Positions 1 through 7,239 of a DNA stretch of 38,925 bases are shown here, in pieces. Position numbers and translations under genes: made by a program. This DNA is from CAYHZG01 sp964361105 (GTDB taxonomy: Bacteria > Patescibacteriota > Minisyncoccia > 2-02-FULL-40-12): contig CAYHZG010000002.1 in assembly GCA_964361105.1 (NCBI GenBank), forward strand, positions 1-38,925, read 5' to 3'. How positions within the stretch are numbered: position 1 is the first letter of the stretch; every line of letters begins with the position of its first letter. The notes below the pieces were generated by a model. That model was given only the letters and a program-made list of their open reading frames with translations, was not told the DNA's origin and ran no database searches.

Positions 1-1
1 T

Positions 2-229
2 TTTGCTAACCAGTATGACGAGGTAGTCAAATTTGTGCCTCTTGAAAAAATACTCCTAGAAACTGATGCCCCCTATTTAACTCCTTTGCCTTTCCGAGGT
101 AAAAGAAACGAACCCCTTTATGTAAAATACGTGGCTGAAAAAATTGCAGAGCTCAAGGGTTTAAGCTACAATCGGGTCGCTGAACAAACCCTTTTAAACA
201 CAAAGGAACTATTTGGCATAAAAGTTTAA
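2..229 (+). CDS. tatD: TatD-family metal-dependent DNase, C-terminal end (partial)
   Basis: The frame is open from the window edge and ends with TAA at 227-229; only about 75 residues are present. The sequence LLETDAPYLTP is the conserved C-terminal TatD motif, whose Asp is a metal ligand of the TIM-barrel hydrolase. It is followed by a GKRNEP segment and a helical tail (VAEKIAELKGLS) typical of the family end. TatD proteins are Mg-dependent 3'-5' exo/endonucleases linked to DNA repair or RNA turnover. A GTG at 35 is an internal codon, not the real start. The cysteine desulfurase follows after 9 bases, so the two are probably co-transcribed. The N-terminal HxH metal site lies outside the window. 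Confidence 0.88.
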   Translation, partial: FANQYDEVVKFVPLEKILLETDAPYLTPLPFRGKRNEPLYVKYVAEKIAELKGLSYNRVAEQTLLNTKELFGIKV

Positions 230-238
230 TTTACTAAA

Positions 239-1447
239 ATGCCTAAAGAAATCTATTTAGACAATGCTGCTACTACACCTTGCGACCCAAAGGTTTTAAA
301 AGAGATGGGGCCATTTTTTGGAGAGATTTACGGCAACCCGTCGTCTTTTAATGATTCTGGCCGTAAAGCCAGGAAGGCTCTTGAAGATGCCCGTGAAAAA
401 ATCGCCCGGATTTTAGGCGCCAAAAATCAAGAAGTGATTTTTACTTCTTCGGCTACGGAAGCAAATAATTTAGCTATCTTTGGAATCATAAAAACATCTA
501 AAGGGATCGTTGCCCAGCCCCAAGTCATCACTACTAAAATAGAACACCACTCTGTTTTAGAACCAATAAAAAAATTAGAGGAATACGGAGCTAAAATTAA
601 TTATCTTTCAGTAAATAAAGAAGGGCTAATTGATTTAAACGAATTTAAAAAAGTTTTGACTCCGGAAACCATTTTAATTTCAATTATTTATGCCAATAAT
701 GAAATCGGCAGCCTTCAGCCAATAAAAAAGTTGGCTAAAATTATAAAGGAATTCAAAAAGGACTCTGAATATCCTTACTTCCACACTGATGCTAGCCAAG
801 CCGCTAGCCATCTTGATCTAAAGGTAAATAATCTTGGAGTTGATTTAATGACTCTCTCTAGCCACAAGATTTACGGCCCCAAGGGAGTTGCCGCCTTATA
901 TATCAAAAGAGGGACTAAAATTGAACCGATAATTTACGGTGGCGGCCAGGAATTTGGTTTAAGGTCGGCCACTGAAACAGTTCCATTGATTGTTGGTTTT
1001 GCAAAAGCACTGGAAATAACAAATAGCAAAAGACAAATAACTAATAACATTCAAGAAAAATTAAGAGAACACTTTATAAATGAGCTGAAGAAAAACTTTT
1101 CATCTGTAAAAATTAATGGCCCTGAAAATCCTAAAGACCGGGTGCCCCACATAATCAATCTCACTTTCCCAGGAATTGAAAATGAACAACTTCTTTTGCA
1201 ACTGGATAAACGCGGCATTTGGGCATCTGCCGGTTCAGCTTGCACTTCACATGAAATTGAACCATCTCATGTTTTAACCGCCATTGGCCTATCAAAAGAA
1301 GCTAGCCGTTCCAGCATCCGCTTCTCTTTAGGCCGACAAACCACTAAAACTGGGTTGGATTACGTTTTAAAAATTCTGCCAAAAGTGGTAAAAAAGATAG
1401 AGAAGCTTTATCCGAAAAATTTGAAAAAACATTATTATGCCAGGTAG
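239..1447 (+). CDS. iscS: Cysteine desulfurase (NifS/IscS class)
   Basis: This 402-aa protein is of usual family length. It is a PLP enzyme that takes sulfur from L-cysteine for Fe-S clusters and tRNA thiolation. Visible features are the N-terminal YLDNAATTP, the EHHS stretch near residue 103, the PLP lysine in SSHKIYGPKG (about K210), and the persulfide cysteine in SAGSACTS (about C335). The SACTS context resembles IscS/NifS rather than SufS, but the subtype is not certain. The ATG at 239 has no Shine-Dalgarno. The last codons and the TAG stop (1445-1447) fall inside the left inverted repeat of the GIY-YIG element. If the element plus one TATG copy is removed, the frame would read a few residues further (YYGRIS) and stop inside the next gene, so the present C-terminus was probably created by the insertion. 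Confidence 0.95.
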   Translation: MPKEIYLDNAATTPCDPKVLKEMGPFFGEIYGNPSSFNDSGRKARKALEDAREKIARILGAKNQEVIFTSSATEANNLAIFGIIKTSKGIVAQPQVITTKIEHHSVLEPIKKLEEYGAKINYLSVNKEGLIDLNEFKKVLTPETILISIIYANNEIGSLQPIKKLAKIIKEFKKDSEYPYFHTDASQAASHLDLKVNNLGVDLMTLSSHKIYGPKGVAALYIKRGTKIEPIIYGGGQEFGLRSATETVPLIVGFAKALEITNSKRQITNNIQEKLREHFINELKKNFSSVKINGPENPKDRVPHIINLTFPGIENEQLLLQLDKRGIWASAGSACTSHEIEPSHVLTAIGLSKEASRSSIRFSLGRQTTKTGLDYVLKILPKVVKKIEKLYPKNLKKHYYAR

Positions 1448-1753
1448 TGAAAATTCGACCAGCGATTATGTTCTACTATGTATATGTTTTACAAAGTAAA
1501 AAGAATGATAATTTGTATGTTGGTTTAACCAACGATATAAAGAAGAGATTGTTAGAACATAATCGCGGATTGAATTTTTCAACAAAGCCATATATCCCAT
1601 GGCAATTGACACATTATGAAGCATACCTTAATGAAGAAGATGCTAAACGTAGAGAGAAATATCTTAAAACTAATCAAGGAGGTCGACTATTGAAGCGTAT
1701 GTTAAAAGAATATTTTTATCATAAGAAGAAATAGTCGAATTTCTACTACCTGG
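1440..1753 (+). mobile_element. 314-bp inverted-repeat element carrying a GIY-YIG gene (autonomous copy)
   Basis: The left end CCAGGTAGTGAAAATTCGAC (1440-1459) and the right end GTCGAATTTCTACTACCTGG (1734-1753) are inverted repeats matching at 18 of 20 positions; the only difference is GA versus AG in the middle. The sequence TATG lies directly outside both ends (1436-1439 and 1754-1757), consistent with a 4-bp target duplication. The only gene inside is the GIY-YIG ORF, whose stop codon ends at the first base of the right repeat. Precise removal with one TATG would restore an overlapping gene pair. A related element with the same ends lies at 21922-22063. I cannot name a published family. 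Confidence 0.8.
1468..1734 (+). CDS. Small GIY-YIG endonuclease-domain protein
   Basis: This single-domain GIY-YIG protein has 88 aa from the ATG at 1468; a GTG at 1447 would add seven unconvincing residues. The first strand reads FYYVYVLQS (the GIY position) and is followed by LYVGLTND (the YIG position), the catalytic-type Arg in IKKRLLEHN, and a Glu in the helix LNEEDAKRREKYL. The fold cleaves DNA in UvrC, homing endonucleases and Slx1. The basic end (GRLLKRMLKEYFYHKKK) suits DNA binding. The gene fills an element with 20-bp inverted repeats, so I infer it is the mobility nuclease rather than a housekeeping enzyme. No Shine-Dalgarno is visible; it may be read through from the upstream desulfurase transcript. 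Confidence 0.9.
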   Translation: MFYYVYVLQSKKNDNLYVGLTNDIKKRLLEHNRGLNFSTKPYIPWQLTHYEAYLNEEDAKRREKYLKTNQGGRLLKRMLKEYFYHKKK

Positions 1754-1754
1754 T

Positions 1755-2153
1755 ATGGCCGGATTAGTTAAACTGATTTTTACGCTGATTCTTCTAACTG
1801 GTGTTGCCTTTTACGGCGGCGATATTTGGCATGCGACAAAAGATAAGGTAGCGGGGTTAATTAATCCAGAACTCCAAAGAGCAAAGATTTTTGACTCTTT
1901 CAAAAAGAATCTCATTGAAATTGAGAAGGTGATGAAAGAAGTAGGTCAAAATATAGACAATCCGGATTTTGATAAAAAAGCAAAGATCAACGAGAGTCTA
2001 AAACTGCTTGAAAAGTCAAAAAACGTCCTTACTAAAGTTGAGGAGTCCAATTCAACTCTGATTGAAAAAACTATCGAGAATCTAAGAGATTTAAAAGAAG
2101 GAGCTCAAAGTTTTTTTTCTGAAAATAAAGATTCTCAATGCGAAGTAAAGTAG
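1755..2153 (+). CDS. Small membrane-anchored coiled-coil protein, unknown function
   Basis: I do not recognise a family for this 132-aa protein. Residues 4-22 form one hydrophobic segment (VKLIFTLILLTGVAFYGG) that could be a signal anchor. The rest is charged and helical with heptad-like spacing (INESLKLLEKSKNVLTKVEE), so an extracytoplasmic or cytoplasmic coiled coil is likely. The ATG at 1755 lies directly after the GIY-YIG element, and its first bases are part of the duplicated TATG. Before insertion the gene would have overlapped the end of the cysteine desulfurase, suggesting translational coupling. Its TAG stop abuts the 3' end of the convergent tRNA-Lys gene with no spacer. Confidence 0.75.
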   Translation: MAGLVKLIFTLILLTGVAFYGGDIWHATKDKVAGLINPELQRAKIFDSFKKNLIEIEKVMKEVGQNIDNPDFDKKAKINESLKLLEKSKNVLTKVEESNSTLIEKTIENLRDLKEGAQSFFSENKDSQCEVK

Positions 2154-2226
2154 TCCGCCCACCTGGAGTCGAACCAGGAACCTTATCCTTAAGAGGGATC
2201 TGCTCTACCAATTGAGCTATGGGCGG
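2154..2226 (-). tRNA. tRNA-Lys (CTT anticodon)
   Basis: On the minus strand the cloverleaf reads acceptor CCGCCCA paired with TGGGCGG, D arm GCTC/GAGC, anticodon loop CTCTTAA with anticodon CTT, and T arm CCTGG-TTCGACT-CCAGG. The discriminator is A. The 3' CCA is not encoded (the genome reads CTA). It is the last of four co-oriented tRNAs. Confidence 0.95.
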
Positions 2227-2234
2227 TTTTCAAA

Positions 2235-2306
2235 TACCCCCACCAGGAGTCGAACCTGGATCGACGGTTTAGAAAACCGTTACTTTATCCATTAAGCTAT
2301 GGGGGC
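2235..2306 (-). tRNA. tRNA-Arg (TCT anticodon)
   Basis: The acceptor GCCCCCA pairs with TGGGGGT (first pair G-T). The anticodon stem ACGGT/ACCGT encloses loop TTTCTAA with anticodon TCT, reading AGA. The T arm is CCAGG-TTCGACT-CCTGG. CCA is not encoded. Confidence 0.95.
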
Positions 2307-2314
2307 TTACCTAA

Positions 2315-2385
2315 AGCGGGTGATGGGAATCGAACCCACATGGTTAGGTTGGAAACCTAATGCACTGCCATTGTGCTACACCCGC
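2315..2385 (-). tRNA. tRNA-Gly (TCC anticodon)
   Basis: The acceptor GCGGGTG/CACCCGC is perfect. The D arm is GCAC/GTGC, the anticodon stem TTAGG/CCTAA encloses TTTCCAA with anticodon TCC, and the T arm is GTGGG-TTCGATT-CCCAT. The discriminator is T. CCA is not encoded. Confidence 0.95.
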
Positions 2386-2387
2386 AC

Positions 2388-2443
2388 TCCTCCTTCGCTA
2401 AAACTCCCGCCTGCGCCGAGGCTTCGGCGGGCAGGTCGGAGGA
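2388..2443 (-). repeat. Palindromic repeat between tRNA genes, apparently nested
   Basis: The outer ends TCCTCC (2388-2393) and GGAGGA (2438-2443) are complementary. The segment TCCTTCGCT next to the left end recurs in the virB4 insert near 27970-27995. Between them lies a second GC-rich palindrome (CCGCC with GGCGG, CCTGC with GCAGG). The layout suggests one repeat inserted inside another. It separates tRNA-Gly from tRNA-Pro, so it would be transcribed and removed during tRNA maturation. Confidence 0.6.
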
Positions 2444-2448
2444 CACAG

Positions 2449-2519
2449 TCGGGCTGTCCGGATTCGAACCGGAACTAAAACGTCCCAAACGTCTCGTGCT
2501 GCCGTTACACCACAGCCCG
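2449..2519 (-). tRNA. tRNA-Pro (TGG anticodon)
   Basis: The acceptor CGGGCTG/CAGCCCG is perfect with discriminator A. The anticodon loop is TTTGGGA with anticodon TGG on stem AGACG/CGTTT (one G-T pair). The T arm is TCCGG-TTCGAAT-CCGGA. It is the first gene of the tRNA cluster, directly downstream of a sigma-70-like promoter. CCA is not encoded. Confidence 0.93.
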
Positions 2520-2528
2520 CAAGAACTT

Positions 2529-2557
2529 AATTTATCAAATTATCTGCTTAATTTCAA
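2529..2557 (-). promoter_or_regulatory. Sigma-70-like promoter of the tRNA cluster
   Basis: On the minus strand TTGAAA (2557-2552) is followed by 17 bases and TAAATT (2534-2529). A start about seven bases later would fall just before the 5' end of tRNA-Pro at 2519, as expected for a stable-RNA operon. Confidence 0.6.
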
Positions 2558-2567
2558 ACGACTCTAA

Positions 2568-2602
2568 ACTAAAATTGCCCTCAAAATTTGGGCAATTTTA
2601 GT
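2568..2602 (-). terminator. Hairpin downstream of HU
   Basis: ACTAAAATTGCCC (2568-2580) and GGGCAATTTTAGT (2590-2602) form a perfect 13-bp stem with a 9-base loop. It lies between the end of the HU gene and the tRNA promoter, so it probably ends the rny-HU transcript. The T tract after it is short, so efficiency is uncertain. Confidence 0.65.
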
Positions 2603-2655
2603 TAATTTTGAATTTCAAAACTAATTAACCGAATAACTAACTTATTTATAAACGC

Positions 2656-2934
2656 TTATTTCACTGCTTCCTTTAAGGCCTTACCAGCCGTGAATCTTGG
2701 CTTTTTTGAAGCGGCGATGTGGATTTTTTCTCCGGTCTTGGGGTTGATTCCTTCTCTGGCTTTTCGGTCGGCAACCTTGAAAATGCCAAAACCAGTTATG
2801 TTAACCTTCTCACCCTTCCTTAAATAGCCGGTTATCATCTCGGTAAAAGCCTCGAGCCAGTCAGCTCCTTGCTTTTTACTCACCCCCATTTTCTCGGCTA
2901 AAGCCTGGACTAATTGATTTTTCTTTATCGGCAT
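2656..2934 (-). CDS. hup: HU-family DNA-binding protein
   Basis: This 92-aa protein has the usual HU length. The N-terminal helix pair (KNQLVQALAEKMGVSKKQ) is followed by the HU/IHF signature around GFGIFKVADRKAREGINPKT and a basic DNA-binding arm with NPKTGE. The C-terminus PRFTAGKALKEAVK matches the family. HU is a dimer that bends and compacts DNA. The gene follows rny by 34 bases on the same strand and is probably co-transcribed. It is the only nucleoid protein in the window. No Shine-Dalgarno precedes the ATG. Confidence 0.96.
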   Translation of the reverse strand: MPIKKNQLVQALAEKMGVSKKQGADWLEAFTEMITGYLRKGEKVNITGFGIFKVADRKAREGINPKTGEKIHIAASKKPRFTAGKALKEAVK

Positions 2935-2968
2935 GTGTTTTGTTATTGATAATTATATTAAATTCGAC

Positions 2969-4468
2969 CTACCGGGCATATTCAACTGCCCTTGTTTCTC
3001 TAATGACATTAACTTTAATTTCGCCTGGATAATTCATCTCGCTTTCAATTTTCTTGGCAATGTCTCTCGCTAATTTTATTGCCCCCAAATCGTCAATCCT
3101 GGTTGGAACCACAAAAACTCTTAGTTCCCGACCAGCCTGGACAGCATATGATTTTTCAACTCCCTCAAATGAAGAAGCAATTCTTTCCAAATCCTCAAGC
3201 CGTTTCAGGTAAAACTCGACGGTTTCACGCCTGGCTCCGGGTCTAGCCGCGGAAATGGCATCTGCTGCCTGAACAATTCTGGCTTCTAAAGAAGCATAGG
3301 GATAATCCTCATGATGCGACTCCATGGCCGTAATCACTTTTTTATCTATTCCGAACTTTTCTAAAATCCGACGGCCAATCTCAACATGGGTGCCCTGAAC
3401 CTCGTGGTCAACGGCTTTACCGATATCATGCAGCAAGGCCGCGGTTTTTGCAACTACTACGTCGGCTTTAAGCTCCTGAGCCAGCATTCCGGCAATATGA
3501 GCCATTTCAATTGAATGCTGAAGGACATTCTGGCCAAAACTGGTCCTAAAAGTCAGGCGGCCGATAAGATAAGCCAATTTCGGATCAAAAGGGCCTACCC
3601 CTATCTCAAAAACTGCATTTTCACCGGCTTCCTTAATCTTCTTCTCTAATTCATCTTTAGCCAAACTAACGGTTTCTTCAATCCTGGCTGGATGAATCCT
3701 TCCGTCAGCGATAAGTTTTTCTATTGTTAATCTGGCAATTTGGCGTCTGATTGGGTCAAAACCTGAAATAATCAGGGTCTCCGGCGTTTCGTCAATTATT
3801 ATATCAACTCCGGTCAGGCGTTCAATCGCCTTTATATTCCTGCCTTCTTTACCAATAATTTTCCCCTTGATCTCATCTGAAGGCAAAGAAACGGCGGTCG
3901 TAGTCACATCAGCTATTTGCGACTGGGCATACCTTTGAATTACTGTTACTAAAAGTTCCTTGGCCTTTTGTTCAATCGCCTCATTCCCCTCTTTATCCAA
4001 TTTTTTGATTTTCTGATAAAACTCGTTCTTATATTCTTCTTCAATCTGCTTAAAGAGCAGTGCTTTGACCTCTTCTTTTTTTATGCCGGCCAAACGTTCA
4101 AGTTCTTTGACTTGAAGCTCAATTTTGGCGGCAAACTCGGCTTTCAGGCTAGAAACCTCCTTCTCTTGGTTTTTTATGTTCTCTGATTCTGAAAAAAGAT
4201 GATTCTTTTGTTCATCAAGCTCTTTTTCTTTCTTTGACAGAATACTTTCAATCTTAAGAAAATGCTCCTGTCTTAATTTCTCGTCTTTTTTAGCTTCTTC
4301 TAAAATCTGAAGGGCCTGGTTCTTTGCTTTGAAAATGAGCTCCTCGGCCTTTACTTTAGCACTCTCAGCCAGTTTTTTAACTAAAAAGTATCTTAAAAGA
4401 TAACCGATTACTCCTCCAAACAGCAACGCTAAAACCGCCATTAGTAATGGACTTATTCCTAACGTCAT
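2969..4468 (-). CDS. rny: Ribonuclease Y
   Basis: This 499-aa protein has typical RNase Y length and domain order. An N-terminal membrane anchor (about residues 7-29, LLMAVLALLFGGVIGYLL) precedes a long coiled coil to about 150, a KH domain with GKIIGKEGRNIKAIE (about 205), and an HD phosphohydrolase domain with HDIGKAVDHE near residue 347. The C-terminus IKVNVIRETRAVEYAR is the conserved family end. RNase Y is a membrane-bound endoribonuclease that starts mRNA decay. Transcription starts from a minus-strand promoter that overlaps the divergent gpmI promoter, with a leader of about 100 nt. Confidence 0.97.
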   Translation of the reverse strand: MTLGISPLLMAVLALLFGGVIGYLLRYFLVKKLAESAKVKAEELIFKAKNQALQILEEAKKDEKLRQEHFLKIESILSKKEKELDEQKNHLFSESENIKNQEKEVSSLKAEFAAKIELQVKELERLAGIKKEEVKALLFKQIEEEYKNEFYQKIKKLDKEGNEAIEQKAKELLVTVIQRYAQSQIADVTTTAVSLPSDEIKGKIIGKEGRNIKAIERLTGVDIIIDETPETLIISGFDPIRRQIARLTIEKLIADGRIHPARIEETVSLAKDELEKKIKEAGENAVFEIGVGPFDPKLAYLIGRLTFRTSFGQNVLQHSIEMAHIAGMLAQELKADVVVAKTAALLHDIGKAVDHEVQGTHVEIGRRILEKFGIDKKVITAMESHHEDYPYASLEARIVQAADAISAARPGARRETVEFYLKRLEDLERIASSFEGVEKSYAVQAGRELRVFVVPTRIDDLGAIKLARDIAKKIESEMNYPGEIKVNVIRETRAVEYAR

Positions 4469-4499
4469 ATTTTAATAAGTTCATGAGAGAAAAGGGGGG

Positions 4500-4516
4500 T
4501 TGGTTAAATAAACCAA
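4500..4516 (-). promoter_or_regulatory. Small hairpin in the rny leader
   Basis: TTGGTT (4500-4505) and AACCAA (4511-4516) form a 6-bp stem with a 5-base loop in the predicted 5' leader of rny. On the minus strand it is followed by a CCCCCC tract. RNase Y leaders can be self-regulated, but nothing here proves it. Confidence 0.35.
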
Positions 4517-4574
4517 ATACCGCTCTTTTAGATGGACTTAGAATTTAAATCTCAAAGTTAATTGACCTCTATAA

Positions 4575-4603
4575 AGATTAGCAAAAATTGGAAAGTAAGT
4601 CAA
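4575..4603 (-). promoter_or_regulatory. Promoter of rny-HU, overlapping the gpmI promoter
   Basis: On the minus strand TTGACT (4603-4598) is followed by 17 bases and TAATCT (4580-4575). The start would be near 4568, giving a leader of about 100 nt. The -35 region lies inside the gpmI promoter spacer, so polymerases at the two promoters would exclude each other. Confidence 0.65.
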
Positions 4604-4616
4604 AGAGTTGTATAAT
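4588..4616 (+). promoter_or_regulatory. Promoter of gpmI
   Basis: TTGGAA (4588-4593) is followed by 17 bases and a perfect TATAAT (4611-4616). The expected start at about 4623 is one or two bases before the TTG start codon at 4625, so the mRNA would be nearly leaderless. Confidence 0.7.
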
Positions 4617-4624
4617 TTTAACTA

Positions 4625-6241
4625 TTGAAACAGGTTATTCTTCTCATCCTCGATGGTTGGGGCTGGTCCAAAGAAAAAACTGGCAATGCCATCTTAACGG
4701 CCAAAACTCCGGCTCTTGATTATATCAAAAAAAATTACCCGTTTTTTCTGATTCAAGCATCGGGCCGATCAGTTGGCCTGCCTCCCTTAAAAGAAGGTGA
4801 TTCAGAAGTCGGTCACCTGACTATTGGAGCGGGCCGAATTATTATTCAGTACCTAACTATAATTGATCAATCCTTGAAAAACGGCTCTTTTTTTGAAAAT
4901 GAAACATTTATCAAGCTCTTAAACCATGTAAAAAACAACAATGGAGACCCGGCTCCGCAACGGAGACCCGGCTTCGCACGGGTCCCTCTCCAAGCCGGGT
5001 CCCTCTCCAAGACCAAACTTCATCTGATGGGCCTTTTGACTTCTGGAACAGTTCACGCTTCTTTAGAACACCTAATTTCCATAATCAAATATCTAAAACT
5101 AAAAACTGATATAAACGAGGTATTTCTTCATTTGTTCACCGACGGAAAAGATTCCGGGAAAAAAGAATCATTGAAGTTGATTGAAAAAGTAGAAAAAGAG
5201 ATTATCGGTTCCAGGATTAAAATCGCTTCCTTGATTGGCCGCGATTTTGCCATGGATAGAGACAATAACTGGAAACTGACCAAAATGGCTTATGATCTTT
5301 TGGTTTACGGAACCGGAGAAAGGACGACGAACCCAATGGAGACAATTGTCAATTACCACAATCGAGGAATAACTGACGAGCTAATCCCTCCCACCATAGT
5401 CGGTCAGATTGATTCAGTTATTGGGGATAACGATGGAATTTTATTTTTTAATTTCAGGGAAGACAGCGCCAAACAACTAACTAAGGCCCTGGCCAATACG
5501 GAGTTCAATGATTTTGAAACAAAAAAGTTTAGGAATCTATTTTTTGCGACTATGACTAATTATGGGGCTGACCTAAAAATTAAACCGATTTTTAAAAGAG
5601 AAAAAATCAAAAACACGCTTGGAGAAATCCTCCAAAACAATAATAAAAAGCAGCTTCATATTGCTGAAACAATAAAATACGCCCATGTGACCTATTTTCT
5701 TAATGGGCTAAGAGAAGAGAAATTTGAGGGTGAGACCGATGTTTTAATTCCTTCTAGTAGTGATTACTTAGACAAACCAGAAATGAGAGTTAAAGAAATA
5801 ACCCAGAAAATCCTTGAAGAACTTGATTCAGTCAGTCATGAATTTGTAGTCGCGAACTTTGCCAACCCAGACATACTTAGTCATAGCGGAAATTTAGGGA
5901 TAACTACCAAAGGCATTGAAGTAGTCGATGAAATGATTAGTAGAATATATGAGACTGCCAAAGCTAAAGAAGTGACGATTTTAATTACCAGTGATCACGG
6001 TAATGCTGAAAATATGACTTATATCCAAAGTGGTGAAAAAGAAACTAGGCATAACTCAAATCCAGTTCCGCTTTTCCTGGTCAGTGATAACTTTAAAAAA
6101 GAAAAAATAGAGAAGGAGCAAATTTTAGAAGAAAAGGAGGCAAGGGGCATGCTTCAAGATATTGCCCCAACCATTCTTAACCTTATGGAGATTGAAAAAC
6201 CGCCAGAAATGACCGGAGTAAGTTTAATTCAACTGATATAA
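4625..6241 (+). CDS. gpmI: 2,3-bisphosphoglycerate-independent phosphoglycerate mutase
   Basis: This 538-aa alkaline-phosphatase-superfamily enzyme converts 3- and 2-phosphoglycerate in glycolysis using two Mn ions. The N-terminal QVILLILDGWGW carries the first metal Asp. The active Ser lies in GDSEVGHLTIGAGR (about S60; most enzymes read GNSEVGH). SDHGNAENM near residue 460 and RHNSNPVPLFLV match the metal-binding C-terminal half. Residues about 106-129 (with GDPAPQRRPGFARVP) break the usual run into KLHLMGLLTSG and come from a 70-bp repeat also found in pilB. The TTG start is chosen because the family begins exactly here; no ATG fits. The gene end overlaps the convergent trigger factor gene by 13 bp. 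Confidence 0.96.
   Translation: MKQVILLILDGWGWSKEKTGNAILTAKTPALDYIKKNYPFFLIQASGRSVGLPPLKEGDSEVGHLTIGAGRIIIQYLTIIDQSLKNGSFFENETFIKLLNHVKNNNGDPAPQRRPGFARVPLQAGSLSKTKLHLMGLLTSGTVHASLEHLISIIKYLKLKTDINEVFLHLFTDGKDSGKKESLKLIEKVEKEIIGSRIKIASLIGRDFAMDRDNNWKLTKMAYDLLVYGTGERTTNPMETIVNYHNRGITDELIPPTIVGQIDSVIGDNDGILFFNFREDSAKQLTKALANTEFNDFETKKFRNLFFATMTNYGADLKIKPIFKREKIKNTLGEILQNNNKKQLHIAETIKYAHVTYFLNGLREEKFEGETDVLIPSSSDYLDKPEMRVKEITQKILEELDSVSHEFVVANFANPDILSHSGNLGITTKGIEVVDEMISRIYETAKAKEVTILITSDHGNAENMTYIQSGEKETRHNSNPVPLFLVSDNFKKEKIEKEQILEEKEARGMLQDIAPTILNLMEIEKPPEMTGVSLIQLI
4941..5010 (+). repeat. 70-bp insert repeat in gpmI (copy 1)
   Basis: The 70 bases match 9201-9270 in pilB at 67 positions. The repeat contains GGAGACCCGG twice and TCCCTCTCC twice in opposite sense, so it can fold into nested hairpins. 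In gpmI it starts at the second codon position and adds about 23 residues in a probable surface loop. Confidence 0.9.
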
Positions 6242-7239
6242 ACTGCTTCTCTTTCTAAAAAGGCCAGTACTTTTTGATTTAACAAGACCTGTCTGATCTG
6301 ATCTGAAAGCTTAGGCAAATCAATATTCTTTTGGGCTTCGCCAATATCTATAAAACTTCCGAGGAACTGATTGACTCTTTCTTTTATCTCTTCGGATTCA
6401 ACCTTTATGCTTTCCTTTTTTGCGATTTCTTTCAGGATCAAGGCCTTTTTTACTAAGACTCTGGCTTTTGGTTTCCATTCATTCCTTAATCCATCCTTAG
6501 TTTTTTTGATTTTTGACAAAAAAGGTCCCAGCTCCATCCCACTACGATGCAAATCAGAATCAAAATCAAGCATCATTTGATCCAGTTGTCTCTCAATCAA
6601 GATTGACGGAATTTCAATTTTAGTATCTTCGGCAACTTTATCTAAAATGGCGGCTTGGACCCGTTGGCTTTCCTTAACTTGTTTCTCCTCTTTTAATCCT
6701 TCTCTAACGCTCTCCTTCAACTCCTTTAAGCCCTTAAAATGTCCTAAACTTTTGGCGAAGTCATCATTTAATATTGGGGTGGTGCCGCTGACTTTTTTTG
6801 AACTTCTGATAAATTCTACGGTCTTATCAATTTCTTCTTCTGAAACTGAGGCGTCTTTTTGCTTGACCGGAATGCTTTTGTAATTTCCTAGTCTAAGTTC
6901 TGGAAAAACTGTTAGCAAAACGGAAAAAATCACTTTTTCCGGCGAGTTTTCTTTAATCTCAAAAGTGCCGGCATCAATGAGTTCCAAATTCTCTTTAAAT
7001 AAAATACTGGCAAAGCTTTGTTTGAAAGCCAAGTCAAAAGCCGTTTCCAAAACTTGTTTTTTATCCAACTTGTCTTTGACCAAATCCGGAGGGGCCTTGC
7101 CCTTCCTGAATCCCTTAATCTTTAAATCATTGGTCAGGCTTTTTCTGGCTTCATTAAGGTAATAATCCAAGTCAACTTTATCTAAAGTGACGGTAAGACC
7201 CAATTCATAGGGTTTGGTTTTCTTGAGCTGGTACTTCAT
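6229..7239 (-). CDS. tig: Trigger factor lacking the PPIase domain
   Basis: This 336-aa protein compares with the usual 430 or so. Residues 1-140 match the ribosome-binding domain, including the signature GFRKGKAPPDLV that docks at the tunnel exit. The FKBP-type PPIase domain normally near 150-245 is missing: the chain goes from ASVSEEEIDKTVEFI almost directly to the arm domain (GLKELKESVREGLKEEKQ). The helical C-terminal chaperone cradle is present (IPSILIERQLDQMMLDF onward). It should still hold nascent chains but lack prolyl isomerase activity. Its start overlaps the end of nusA by 35 bp, so the two are translationally linked. Its 3' end overlaps gpmI. Confidence 0.92.
   Translation of the reverse strand: MKYQLKKTKPYELGLTVTLDKVDLDYYLNEARKSLTNDLKIKGFRKGKAPPDLVKDKLDKKQVLETAFDLAFKQSFASILFKENLELIDAGTFEIKENSPEKVIFSVLLTVFPELRLGNYKSIPVKQKDASVSEEEIDKTVEFIRSSKKVSGTTPILNDDFAKSLGHFKGLKELKESVREGLKEEKQVKESQRVQAAILDKVAEDTKIEIPSILIERQLDQMMLDFDSDLHRSGMELGPFLSKIKKTKDGLRNEWKPKARVLVKKALILKEIAKKESIKVESEEIKERVNQFLGSFIDIGEAQKNIDLPKLSDQIRQVLLNQKVLAFLEREAVYIS

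Noticed and set aside
1018..1055. ITNSKRQITNN stretch in the cysteine desulfurase as another repeat insert
   Set aside because: It is suggestive A-rich repetition, but it has no palindromic ends and no second copy in the window, and the loop is variable in the family.
2373..2567. A 64-aa plus-strand ORF
   Set aside because: It runs antisense across tRNA-Gly, a repeat and tRNA-Pro; its residues are translations of these.
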